The notes under the pieces: generated by a model
Database searches by the model: none
Told to the model about the DNA's origin: nothing
What the model saw: only the letters and a program-made list of their open reading frames with translations
Part shown: positions 42,798 through 51,033 of the stretch, one piece after another
Layout of the letters: each line of letters starts with the position of its first letter
Numbering within the stretch: the first letter of the stretch is position 1
Made by a program: the position numbers and the translations under genes
Origin: JAIEOG01 sp964519985
GTDB taxonomy: Bacteria; Bdellovibrionota; FAC87; UBA2466
Reading direction: 5' to 3'
Assembly: GCA_964519985.1 (NCBI GenBank)
Contig: CAZFMF010000003.1
Span: 99,266-163,265, forward strand
Length of the DNA: 64,000 nt

Positions 42798-44813
42798 GTG
42801 AAGCGCGCTTTGGAAACCCTATTCCAGCGACAAGCCGGAGAACAAGAAGATAGCTCGCAAGCCGTCGATCGGATGGCGCGCGAAATCCGTGGCACGATCT
42901 ATTCCCTTTTAGCGCTTTTCCTTTTGGTTTCGCTCACCAGTTACATCCCGCTCGATTCCATCAATGTCATGCAGGGTCGCCTCGACCAAGTGAACAACTT
43001 CGCCGGAATCGTGGGCGCCATGGTCGCCGAAGGGATTTTGGGTTCGGTCGGTGCGCCCGGTTATTCCATCGTATTTTTAGTGGGCTGGCTCACCGTCGCC
43101 GCGTTTCGCGGCCTGGGTCTGGGCGACAATTTGTTTCGCATCGCGGGGGTCGTGCTCGGCACGTTGCTCACCGCCATGACGTTCAATCTGCTCTTCATCG
43201 AGCAGTTTCCGGAAGCGAGCTTGTGGCTCGGCGGACACGTCGGGCGCTTGGGCGGCGGCTGGCTGCGCGGGTATTTCAATACGGGGGGCGCCGTCCTTTT
43301 GGTTTCGGCCGGCTATGTGCTTACTTTGATCCTGACCACGGGCATTTCGATCGTCGGAACGGTGCGGATGGTGTTTGAAGCTTCGGAAGCCGATCCGCAA
43401 ACGGAGGAAGACGATTTTGCTTTTGCGGAAGCGGAAGCAGAATCGATGCCGATGGCCGCGACCCCGGATGCCGCCACCGCGGTTGCCGCGATGCCCGTCA
43501 AGAAGTCGCGTAAGAAGAAAACGGCGGATCCGGCCGCGGTGAATGCCGATGGCGAAGCCGACGAAGAAATCACCGAACCGGCCGGCCAAGCCGCGCCGTC
43601 GACATATGAATTTCGAGAGATCATCCCTTTTTCGGGTGCTTACGATGTGCCGTCGCTGCGGCTGTTGAAACACGCGGAGCTAAAAGTGAAGCGTCTCTCG
43701 CGAGCCGAGCTGCGGGAACGCGGGGAAATGATTTGCCAACACTTAGAATCGTTCCAAATCACCGGCGAAATCACGGCCATTACCGAAGGCCCGGTGTTAA
43801 CGACCTACGAATACAAGCCAGCCGCGGGCGTGAAGCTTTCCAAGATCGCGAACCTCCAAGATGATCTCGGGGTCGTTTTGGGAACCAACCAGTTGCGCGT
43901 GATTGCGCCAATCCCGGGCAAGACCGTGGTGGGAATCGAAGTCCCGCGGCCGCAATCGGAAGTGATCGCGCTGAAAGACGTTTTGATGTCGGATGGTTTT
44001 AAGGACAAAAAGCTGCACTTGCCCGTCGCGCTGGGTAAGAGCACCGATGGCAAGCCGCTTTTCGGCGACTTGGCCGCGATGCCGCACTTGCTTGTCGCCG
44101 GGGCGACCGGTAGCGGTAAATCCGTTTTCATGAATAGTTTGATTATGAGCTTTCTGTTCCGGTGCACGCCGCAACAGCTTCGCATGATCCTCATCGATCC
44201 GAAGATGCTCGAATTTGCTGCTTTTGCGGGGCTACCGCATTTGGTGACGGAAGTGATCACGGACAACAAGATCGCGATCAACGCCATGAACTGGGCCGTA
44301 ACGGAAATGGAACGCCGTTACGCTCTGATGGCGAAGACGAACTCGAAGAACATCGAGTCGTACAATTCCAAAATGCGTAGTGCAAATGACAAACTGCCTT
44401 TCCTTGTCGTGGTGGTGGACGAGCTGGCAGATTTGATGATGACCGGGGGAGAAGAAGTCGAGGTCGCCATCACCCGGCTCGCGCAGAAAGCGCGTGCCGC
44501 CGGCATCCACTTGGTGCTGGCGACCCAACGTCCGTCCGCCGAAGTGGTGACGGGCTTGATCAAAGCCAACGTCCCGTCGCGTATCAGTTTCAAGGTGCCG
44601 TCGGGTATCGACTCGCGCACGATCTTGGATACTTCGGGCGCCGAAGAACTCATCGGCCGTGGGGACAGCTTGATGATTCAGCCGGGAGTCCCTTTGCGCC
44701 GAATCCACGGAACCTTTGTGACCGAAGAAGAACTGGCCCGCACGGTGAACTACGTGAAGGGCGGCAAGAACCACACGAAAAACTTCATCAGCTTCGCCGG
44801 CTCCCGCGAATAA
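42798..44813 (+). CDS. ftsK: DNA translocase FtsK/SpoIIIE lacking the gamma domain
   Basis: 671 residues from a GTG with AGGGAG upstream. Four N-terminal membrane helices (FLLVSLTSYIPL to YVLTLILTTGISIVG), an acidic/Ala-rich linker (210-260), the alpha/beta motor with Walker A GATGSGKSVF near 435, Walker B FLVVVVDELADLMM, and QRPSAEVVTG. It pumps chromosome termini through the division septum. The protein ends at RRIHGTFVTEEELARTVNYVKGG...; the winged-helix gamma domain (about 60-70 residues), which reads KOPS and activates XerD, is absent. The stop is followed by a hairpin at 44826. Confidence 0.95.
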   Translation: MKRALETLFQRQAGEQEDSSQAVDRMAREIRGTIYSLLALFLLVSLTSYIPLDSINVMQGRLDQVNNFAGIVGAMVAEGILGSVGAPGYSIVFLVGWLTVAAFRGLGLGDNLFRIAGVVLGTLLTAMTFNLLFIEQFPEASLWLGGHVGRLGGGWLRGYFNTGGAVLLVSAGYVLTLILTTGISIVGTVRMVFEASEADPQTEEDDFAFAEAEAESMPMAATPDAATAVAAMPVKKSRKKKTADPAAVNADGEADEEITEPAGQAAPSTYEFREIIPFSGAYDVPSLRLLKHAELKVKRLSRAELRERGEMICQHLESFQITGEITAITEGPVLTTYEYKPAAGVKLSKIANLQDDLGVVLGTNQLRVIAPIPGKTVVGIEVPRPQSEVIALKDVLMSDGFKDKKLHLPVALGKSTDGKPLFGDLAAMPHLLVAGATGSGKSVFMNSLIMSFLFRCTPQQLRMILIDPKMLEFAAFAGLPHLVTEVITDNKIAINAMNWAVTEMERRYALMAKTNSKNIESYNSKMRSANDKLPFLVVVVDELADLMMTGGEEVEVAITRLAQKARAAGIHLVLATQRPSAEVVTGLIKANVPSRISFKVPSGIDSRTILDTSGAEELIGRGDSLMIQPGVPLRRIHGTFVTEEELARTVNYVKGGKNHTKNFISFAGSRE

Positions 44814-44825
44814 ATCCTTACCGTT

Positions 44826-44856
44826 GTCTTAAAAAGTGCGTGGCACTTTTTAAGAC
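44826..44856. terminator. Bidirectional terminator-like hairpin
   Basis: Perfect 14-bp stem GTCTTAAAAAGTGC / GCACTTTTTAAGAC with a GTG loop, between convergent ftsK (ends 44813) and the acyltransferase gene, whose stop codon (44850-44852) lies in the right arm. The A- and U-rich arms suit termination in both directions. GGCACTTTTTAAGACACC recurs at 46460-46477. Confidence 0.6.
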
Positions 44857-45533
44857 ACCACGTCACGAATGGCTAGCAACGCCTGCTCTAGCTTCAATCG
44901 CGCTTCTTCAACGCTCATTTGCGCGAGCTCGGAAGCCGCTATCGGCTCGCCAAAGACACTCCTACCCGCGACGCCGGGACGACAGGGAATATCGTCGCCA
45001 AAAAGGCGAACCACAGGCGAGTAGAAAGACCGAAATGGAACAACGGGTCTTTTTGATTCCAGGGCGAGTTTCACTAAACTCTCCCGGACTCGATTGCGTT
45101 TCCCTCCCGCACCATCGGTAAAAATACCCAAGAGGGTATCGGGGTGTTCGCCGAGCATTTGGACAATCTGGGCTAGCGGTTTGTCCTTCTTCCGGCGGTC
45201 AAAGCGCCACTGCTCGTAGGCCCCCATTGACGCCGATCCACTCGACCAATAGCTATCGAAGTCGTGGGAGCCGACAAAAATGACCTTTCGCCCGGTATCC
45301 TTGAGCAAGTGCATTGTGATGTAGTTGGTGGCCACATCGACGTGAAAATCATACAAAATCGCATTGGCGGGAAGGTTTTCCGCCCCAACCAAAACGGCAC
45401 GATTTTTCGAGGTGCGCCACACGATTTCCAGCCATAGCCCAATGGGATAAGCGATTGGAGCGGCCGCCAAGAATTGGAGTTTACGGTATTCCCGCCAGGG
45501 AAGGCCTTCCGGGCTCAAAATCGGTTTTCTCAT
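44850..45533 (-). CDS. Lysophospholipid acyltransferase-like protein (DUF374-type)
   Basis: 227 residues. The stretch LGIFTDGAGGKRNRVRESLVKLALESKRPVVPFRS parallels the DUF374 pattern (T-x-D-G-P-x-G-P...G-x-x-x-L-A...P-I-x-P), and VLVGAENLPANAILYDFHVDVATNYI corresponds to the acceptor/His region. Predicted to transfer acyl chains during envelope lipid synthesis. The match is partial: the second Gly-Pro is Gly-Gly-Lys. AAGGAG lies 5 nt before the ATG. Divergent from the AraC-type regulator. Confidence 0.65.
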   Translation of the reverse strand: MRKPILSPEGLPWREYRKLQFLAAAPIAYPIGLWLEIVWRTSKNRAVLVGAENLPANAILYDFHVDVATNYITMHLLKDTGRKVIFVGSHDFDSYWSSGSASMGAYEQWRFDRRKKDKPLAQIVQMLGEHPDTLLGIFTDGAGGKRNRVRESLVKLALESKRPVVPFRSFYSPVVRLFGDDIPCRPGVAGRSVFGEPIAASELAQMSVEEARLKLEQALLAIRDVVS

Positions 45534-45616
45534 AGCGCTCCTTGATACGACGAAGAAAACTATGCTACGGCGTATCCGTTAGATTGGAAAAATGTCCGCG
45601 ACCGAAAAGGCGCCGA

Positions 45617-46450
45617 TTGATTGAGTATGTCCAAATCCTGCCTCCCCCGGATCTTAGGAATGTCATTTCATTCTACTGGATTGGTCGGAAAAAGGCCTTT
45701 GCCGCTCAGACCCCCACTTACTTGCTCCCCGACGCACGTATCGAGCTGCTAATGAATTTCAGATCGTCCTGCCTAATCCGATCGGAACAGGAGCAAACCA
45801 AGGTAACCGCCGGATCCTGCACGATGACAGGGTCACAGACGGCGCCCCGCTGGGGGGAGTGCCTCGACGGGACGATTGAGTGCCTTGGCGTCATTTTTCA
45901 ACCCGGCGCGTTTCCATTTCTAGATCGTTCCGCCAAGGATTGTACGGACAGTATTCAACCCCTTCCGACCGGAACGGGTTTCGACTGGGTCTACGGGGTA
46001 CTCGAAAATTTTGAAACGCCCCTTGCGGCGATCGACCCGATCGAACGGTGCCTGCGACAAACCGCGAAGCGATTCTCTCCTCCGACCGATCTGAAAACTG
46101 CGCTCGCCCGACTAGAACGTTCCGACGGCACCGAAAGAATCGGAACTATCTGCGATGACCTCGGGTGCAGTCGCCAAAGAATGAATCGTCTTTTTGAACA
46201 GTTCATCGGCGTCTCACCCAAAAAGTATTCCCGCCTAGTGCGATTTCATCGCGTGTTTCAGCACCTGCAACTGACCCCCGAACCGGATTGGGCCGACACT
46301 GCGATTCAGTTTGGGTATTACGATCAGGCCCACCTCATTCAGGAGTTCCAAGAATTTACCGCCACCACGCCTGCTAAGTTTCAAATGGAAGAAATCTTTC
46401 CGGTGACTGAACTTATCGATGACACCCGCAAGATGGACCTCATCGGGTGA
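45617..46450 (+). CDS. AraC-family transcriptional regulator
   Basis: About 277 residues from a TTG at 45617 (AAAAGG 7 nt upstream); the open frame begins at 45542 but its first residues are implausibly basic. The N-terminal half (LPPPDLRNVISFYWI... TYLLPDARIELLMNF... TGSQTAPRW) is the DUF6597-type sensing domain. The C-terminal half has two helix-turn-helix units: ERIGTICDDLGCSRQRMNRLFEQFIGVSPKKYSRLVRF and PDWADTAIQFGYYDQAHLIQEFQEFTATTPAKF. Divergent from the acyltransferase, so it may control that gene or itself. Confidence 0.85.
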   Translation: MIEYVQILPPPDLRNVISFYWIGRKKAFAAQTPTYLLPDARIELLMNFRSSCLIRSEQEQTKVTAGSCTMTGSQTAPRWGECLDGTIECLGVIFQPGAFPFLDRSAKDCTDSIQPLPTGTGFDWVYGVLENFETPLAAIDPIERCLRQTAKRFSPPTDLKTALARLERSDGTERIGTICDDLGCSRQRMNRLFEQFIGVSPKKYSRLVRFHRVFQHLQLTPEPDWADTAIQFGYYDQAHLIQEFQEFTATTPAKFQMEEIFPVTELIDDTRKMDLIG

Positions 46451-46459
46451 CGGTGCGAT

Positions 46460-46480
46460 GGCACTTTTTAAGACACCCCA
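46460..46480. repeat. Half-copy of the 44843-44866 repeat
   Basis: GGCACTTTTTAAGACACC followed by CCACGTCA matches the right arm and flank of the hairpin at 44826-44856, 10 bp after the AraC stop. The left arm is missing, so no hairpin forms. Confidence 0.6.
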
Positions 46481-46537
46481 CGTCATGACGGCCCGAAGGA
46501 CACAGCAATCTCTTTCAATGTGCGTTAAACTAGATCC

Positions 46538-47587
46538 ATGCCCATCCTCTTACTCGTCTGCTTTTTGCTGACGGCCTGCGGTTCGGAAACGACCGACTAT
46601 TGGGGATCGGGGGCCGACGTTGAATACACGCTCGCGGTCGACGAAGACTTGGGTTACGTGCTGACTTCGAAAGCGCCGAATGCCTCCGAGGACGATGAGT
46701 CAACGGCGGTCTCGGCGGGAACGATCGCCGTTTTAGCCGGCGGATTTCTGCAGTTTTCCGGAGGCGCAACGACCTACGGGGTTCAGATCCCCGGTTACGG
46801 CATTTTCATGCAGGTATCCGGGACGCTGGTGGTTCCGTTACTGGAAAAAGGCGAGGCGGGCTGCCCGTCGGCGGTGACTTGGAATTGGTTGGGCTGGCGC
46901 GCGGGCGGCAATTCGGACAATACCGTCACGCCTTTCTTTGGTATCGCCGCCTATTCCGAAACCGCAATCAACCTCACGAAACGTTACACGCTCAATGGAT
47001 TTACCGATCAAGGTACCGCCTCGATCTCTCTCGAAACCGGCTGCGGTGGCGGCAAAGCCATCGGCGATAAAGCGTCCGGAAGTTCGAGCTGGCATTTCAA
47101 TGGCAACCCGGCCGTCTCCGGAAAAAACTCTTCCGGCACCCACGACTACTTCATTGGCTTCGAGCCGCAGCAGGTCTTTGCGAGTGAGTTGACCGGAAGC
47201 TTCACCGGCGTTGCCGTTCGGCGTTTCGGTTCCGACGAGGAAGTGGAATGGCCGCGCTACACGGCGACCGTCGTGGGAGCGAATGTCGGTCTCGTCGGCA
47301 ATCCGGTTTCACTCCCCGCCGACTCGGTCGTCACGAGCAAGGCCTATAACCTTTCGCTGACCTCATTCAATATTCTAGGGGATGGAATCTCCACCGGCAC
47401 CATGACGGTAACCGACCCGTCCCTCACCGGCGGACAGAGCGTCTCGCTAAGCCTCGCCTGTATCGGCCGCAACAAACTCGGCACGTTGGCGCGCCCCGTC
47501 CTCTTCTGCTCGTCGGAAGGTTACACGAATAGCGGCGCCTCCAAGGCCGGCGGCACGTCCTTCCACTACATCCTACGCGGCGAATAG
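46538..47587 (+). CDS. Lipoprotein of unknown function
   Basis: 349 residues. The lipoprotein signal MPILLLVCFLLTACGSE has a canonical lipobox (LTAC). The mature protein is Gly/Ser/Thr-rich and predicted to be all beta, with further Cys residues (AGCPSA, TGCGGG, LACIGR, LFCSSEG) that may form disulfides in the periplasm. Acidic just after the lipidated Cys. No family recognised. Confidence 0.75.
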   Translation: MPILLLVCFLLTACGSETTDYWGSGADVEYTLAVDEDLGYVLTSKAPNASEDDESTAVSAGTIAVLAGGFLQFSGGATTYGVQIPGYGIFMQVSGTLVVPLLEKGEAGCPSAVTWNWLGWRAGGNSDNTVTPFFGIAAYSETAINLTKRYTLNGFTDQGTASISLETGCGGGKAIGDKASGSSSWHFNGNPAVSGKNSSGTHDYFIGFEPQQVFASELTGSFTGVAVRRFGSDEEVEWPRYTATVVGANVGLVGNPVSLPADSVVTSKAYNLSLTSFNILGDGISTGTMTVTDPSLTGGQSVSLSLACIGRNKLGTLARPVLFCSSEGYTNSGASKAGGTSFHYILRGE

Positions 47588-47634
47588 TTCCGAAAGTTTG
47601 AGCTTGGGCACTCGCCTTGCACTTCTCTGGCTCG

Positions 47635-49053
47635 ATGCTGGCGAATCGACCGCAAACAAATGGAATACGCCTCGCGCTGATTCTCCTGGTGACGTTTTTC
47701 GGCCTAAGCCCCCGTGCGCACGCCGAGGACGAAATGCACCAGCCACTTTTCTACGAAAATGAGCTCGCCCGCACGCAAGGCGATAAGGCCAGGGATGAGG
47801 GAATCGCTTCGAGCATGCACCAACCGGTGGACTCCCGCACGCCTTCCCCCCGACGAAAGCCTAAAACTAGTTGCCTGGATTACGTCGCAGCGTTGGCCGT
47901 TATAGGGGTGCTCGGCTACGGGGTTGCCAGATTGACGATCGACACCGCCAATATCACCTACAGTTTCCTGCCCAAAAAAGCGAAAATGAAAACGGAAATG
48001 GAGATCTCGGCGGAGATTCGCGACCAACTACTGGCAGCCAAGGCATCCGTGGCCGCGAAACGGCTTAATGGGCTTAAAGACGGAACGGCCTTAAGTGAAA
48101 TTGTTTTTCCCTCGCTCAACGTCGCCGGAACGCATTCGTTGGATGCGGCGAAGATCAAAATGAACCCCGAGCGCCACAGCAACTGCATGACGTGCATGCA
48201 CCGAGCGGATCAATTGGCGAGTCTTCACGTCACTCAGAAAATTAAATTTCTATCGGAAGGAAGCGAGGGGGTTTTGAATGAACCTCTCGAAAATGCTCGC
48301 CTCCAAGCACTTTTCGCAATTGTCTCCGCCGGGGCCGATCCGCAAATCCCCGGACTTTGGCATTTCGATACCGAAGCTTTTTTTGAGTCCATTGCCGTCG
48401 TAGGTCCAGCGATCCAACGTATCGCAGTAGAAGATCTGACCCCCACCATGAAAAAATGGGTGGAGTATCTCTCTGACTGGTGGGCCCACCAGGGTACGGA
48501 AAAACAGCCCAAGTTAGTTCCCCGAAGGTATTTTGATCAGGAACTCAGCGCCCACCCCGATGATTACCGCCGTTTTACTCGCTTGTTGGCCGCCGCGGCG
48601 CTGGAGGAATTGATTTCCAAGAAGGAGTCCGGCGCGCTGCCCTATGTCCCAAAAAATCTGGAATCGGATTTGCAGCGGTTTCGCGACCAAAAGCCTTTTT
48701 CCGTTGAAGAGGCGGCGGAGATCGATTCTCGGTACAGCTATGACGCACGCGAGCCCTACATGGTGGACGCGATCATCAGGCACATCTCAACTATGCAACG
48801 CAGTGAGAAGCCGCAGCGGGGACGGAGCGGTCGGATCGGGCAACTTCCGCCTGACCCTCTTGAAATCGTTTTTGGTTCTGCCCATACGGCCGGTGTCTAC
48901 TTCTTGACCCGTCGGGTACTGGACGCAAGCGGCTACAATAAAGTCCCCGTAGAAATAGATCCTCATTCGCTCGAACACGATTTTCGTGGCGGGGTGTCCG
49001 CCGCATTCGAAGACGCCGAGAAACGATCCCAACCTCCGGCAACTCAGGAATAA
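47635..49053 (+). CDS. Exported protein of unknown function with internal membrane segment
   Basis: 472 residues from the ATG at 47635. Signal-like N-terminus (IRLALILLVTFFGLSPRAHA), then a second hydrophobic helix near residue 85 (LDYVAALAVIGVLGYGVARL) after a basic Pro-rich stretch. The large C-terminal part is helical and contains a Cys pair (NCMTCMHRAD). GSAHTAGVYFLTRR and LNVAGTHSLDAA suggest an alpha/beta enzyme-like region, but no known family fits; one thought is a TraB/haem-related fold, not supported enough to call. Confidence 0.7.
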   Translation: MLANRPQTNGIRLALILLVTFFGLSPRAHAEDEMHQPLFYENELARTQGDKARDEGIASSMHQPVDSRTPSPRRKPKTSCLDYVAALAVIGVLGYGVARLTIDTANITYSFLPKKAKMKTEMEISAEIRDQLLAAKASVAAKRLNGLKDGTALSEIVFPSLNVAGTHSLDAAKIKMNPERHSNCMTCMHRADQLASLHVTQKIKFLSEGSEGVLNEPLENARLQALFAIVSAGADPQIPGLWHFDTEAFFESIAVVGPAIQRIAVEDLTPTMKKWVEYLSDWWAHQGTEKQPKLVPRRYFDQELSAHPDDYRRFTRLLAAAALEELISKKESGALPYVPKNLESDLQRFRDQKPFSVEEAAEIDSRYSYDAREPYMVDAIIRHISTMQRSEKPQRGRSGRIGQLPPDPLEIVFGSAHTAGVYFLTRRVLDASGYNKVPVEIDPHSLEHDFRGGVSAAFEDAEKRSQPPATQE

Positions 49054-49057
49054 GCCC

Positions 49058-49080
49058 AAAAGGTGGCGGGTACCTCTTTG
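49058..49080. repeat. GTAC-family repeat unit
   Basis: AAAAGGTGGCGGGTACCTC resembles the RAYT arm segment AAAAGGTAGCGGGTACCTG at 8559-8577. It is 4 bp after a stop codon. Confidence 0.65.
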
Positions 49081-49106
49081 TTAGGAGCTAACTATCCGTC
49101 CCGGAA

Positions 49107-49124
49107 GCATTGCCCGGGCAATGC
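49107..49124. repeat. 18-bp perfect palindrome GCATTGCCCGGGCAATGC
   Basis: It lies in the 119-bp gap between convergent genes, between the GTAC unit (49058) and the second copy of the 16-bp palindrome (49149). It may serve as a terminator stem, but there is no U-run. Confidence 0.7.
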
Positions 49125-49148
49125 CCCTCGGCAGTTCAAGGTTTCTTT

Positions 49149-49164
49149 ACTCCGGCGCCGGAGT
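49149..49164. repeat. 16-bp perfect palindrome ACTCCGGCGCCGGAGT, copy 2
   Basis: Identical to 20037-20052; both are intergenic near gene ends. Confidence 0.8.
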
Positions 49165-49172
49165 GGGAGGAG

Positions 49173-49769
49173 TCATTCCCCGGGGTATGCCATCTCAGCT
49201 CTTTTACGCATGATTTTTATGCGTTCTGCGTCGGCTTCCGCGGCCTCTTCCACGGGGTCTTGCGGCCAAAGCCCCTTTTGTTCGAAGTCGGCGATGCCGG
49301 TCGGGTTGTCGTAACCCCAATACCAAAGTTCGCGTTTCACTTTCTTGACGATTTCGGCGTCCCGCTTTTCCTTAGGATAGCCACCCTCTTCCTGAATATA
49401 GTTCATCATAGCGGCGACGTGCGGCCGGGGAAGAAACGGCGCAATTCCGGCGGGGGGAGTATGGCCTCCACGAATCATTCCAAGGTCGTTGCGCCGAATT
49501 CCCTCCGCCCCGGCCAAGATCCCTTCTAAACTTTGGCGTTGGTTCGGCGATTCGGGATTCATTGCCCAGCTTCCGATCGCCTTACTGACAATCTCCCCAG
49601 GAACAATGCGTTCCAGAGCAAAGGAACCCGGCTTGGCCGCCTTTCGACTTTCTTGAATGGCCCGAGAGATAGAATGGGGTGTATTGCGGTGCTCGAAGTC
49701 ATACTGAAGCGGCGAGTATTTAACTTTACCCGACAAATCTGGAGTCGGCTTTTTCGCACTGGAAAACAT
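49173..49769 (-). CDS. Hypothetical protein
   Basis: About 198 residues from the ATG at 49769 (MFSSAKKPTPDLSGKVKY). The open frame runs to 49823, but that extension overlaps a TTACCTGACACC stretch resembling the GTAC repeats, so the later start is preferred. No signal peptide. Features: SISRAIQESRKAAKPGSFALERIVPGEIVSKAIGSW, GGHTPPAGIAPFLPRPHVAAMMNYIQEEGGYPKEKRDAEIVKKVKRELWYWG. No family recognised. Confidence 0.6.
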   Translation of the reverse strand: MFSSAKKPTPDLSGKVKYSPLQYDFEHRNTPHSISRAIQESRKAAKPGSFALERIVPGEIVSKAIGSWAMNPESPNQRQSLEGILAGAEGIRRNDLGMIRGGHTPPAGIAPFLPRPHVAAMMNYIQEEGGYPKEKRDAEIVKKVKRELWYWGYDNPTGIADFEQKGLWPQDPVEEAAEADAERIKIMRKRAEMAYPGE

Positions 49770-49855
49770 CGCTACGGTTTGGAAGTTGGTCTGAATTACC
49801 TGACACCGTATGAGGTTTTTCATAACCAGAGATTCGCACTGGTAAGTTGAATCCA

Positions 49856-49875
49856 GCCCGTCTACTTTCGGGACC
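49856..49875. repeat. Single arm of the 40339-40424 hairpin repeat
   Basis: GCCCGTCTACTTTCGGGACC is identical over 20 bp to 40345-40364. The partner arm is absent here. Confidence 0.75.
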
Positions 49876-49892
49876 TCAATTGAAATCGTTCT

Positions 49893-50903
49893 TCAGTATT
49901 TGCCTTGCCGGAACCGATCCCACCATTTGCTAGCCACTTCCAGCTTCGACTTGATTGCTTTCCATCGTGCGTCCAGCGATTGCTTTTTCTTGAGCTGGCC
50001 CTCAAGAAGCGCGGACCTTTTCTCCAGCTCATTCAGGTCGCGCCAGTTTTCGGACGAGAGATTCCCCTCTACGATCTTCCCAACCCTTTGGGCATAATCA
50101 AAAAACTGGCGTGCCTGGCTGACCAATGTCGCTTCGTCTTCCAACCCAAAATCGACTCGGTTTTCCAGAATAAAGGATGAGATATCGAGCTCCTCAAGGT
50201 CTATTTGTTCAACCATCGAGGTCTCGGCTTCCAGAAGATCGAGTAGCAAGGGGGCCATCTTCTTTTTCAATGCGAGCTTTTTTTCCAAATCGTCTGTCTC
50301 ATCGAGAAGAGGCAGAATCGATCCTAGACTTTCGTTCGCGAGGCGAATTCTAGCGGCGTTAACCCCAATCGGGTGAACCAACACCCCATCGCGCTCAATA
50401 GGTTTGGTGGATCTCGTTTTATGAGCTAGGTGATGGATGTACTCGTGGATGAGAGCTGAAAAAGACCCGTTGCGGGCAACCGCAATTACCGGCTGATCGC
50501 GTTTGAGCCGTGTTGGCCGGCCGAAATGACCGTTCTTTTCCGGCATATCCGCATAGGGCGCAAAATAGGCCGCACCGGTCATATCCCCTGATCCGCGCAA
50601 ATCCCCCTCAAACAACTGCGTATAACTGGCCACCGTGGCCTCGCCGTCCGTATTAAGAGTTCGCCGATCGAGGTCAGGATTTCCGCCCTTAACTCCTCGA
50701 TTGAGCACTAGGACGACAACCCCCTGGGAACGCAAATGTTTGACCAACGCTTCGTATTTCATTCCGGTCGCGTCTTTTATCTCCTGGTACGGAATCTCTG
50801 TTTCGGTGAAAAAGAGCTTGAAACCTTTGTCCGTCTTTTTGTGGAGGGTCTCTGCGAAGACGCTTTGCGCAGCTAGGGCCGCGACTAATAGTGCTTTTTT
50901 CAT
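49893..50903 (-). CDS. Exported protein with HExxH zinc-protease motif
   Basis: About 336 residues from the ATG at 50903 (a second ATG at 50915 adds four). Signal peptide MKKALLVAALAAQSVFA. Near residue 150 is FSALIHEYIHHLAHKTR, an HExxH motif in a helix, typical of zincin metallopeptidases. A third ligand cannot be assigned with confidence. The C-terminal 130 residues form a helical, charged segment (LEKRSALLEGQLKKKQSLDARWKAIKSKLEVA) resembling a coiled coil. No family recognised. Confidence 0.72.
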   Translation of the reverse strand: MKKALLVAALAAQSVFAETLHKKTDKGFKLFFTETEIPYQEIKDATGMKYEALVKHLRSQGVVVLVLNRGVKGGNPDLDRRTLNTDGEATVASYTQLFEGDLRGSGDMTGAAYFAPYADMPEKNGHFGRPTRLKRDQPVIAVARNGSFSALIHEYIHHLAHKTRSTKPIERDGVLVHPIGVNAARIRLANESLGSILPLLDETDDLEKKLALKKKMAPLLLDLLEAETSMVEQIDLEELDISSFILENRVDFGLEDEATLVSQARQFFDYAQRVGKIVEGNLSSENWRDLNELEKRSALLEGQLKKKQSLDARWKAIKSKLEVASKWWDRFRQGKY

Positions 50904-51033
50904 GCGGAGGGGCATACCATTTGTAACGGATCGGATCCAACCTATATTTCGAAAAGACGCCTGCGCAGCATCATGACCAAAACTATATAAGTATTTAATA
51001 ATACCGAAAAAAAACGTAGCTACCTTTGGGGGG

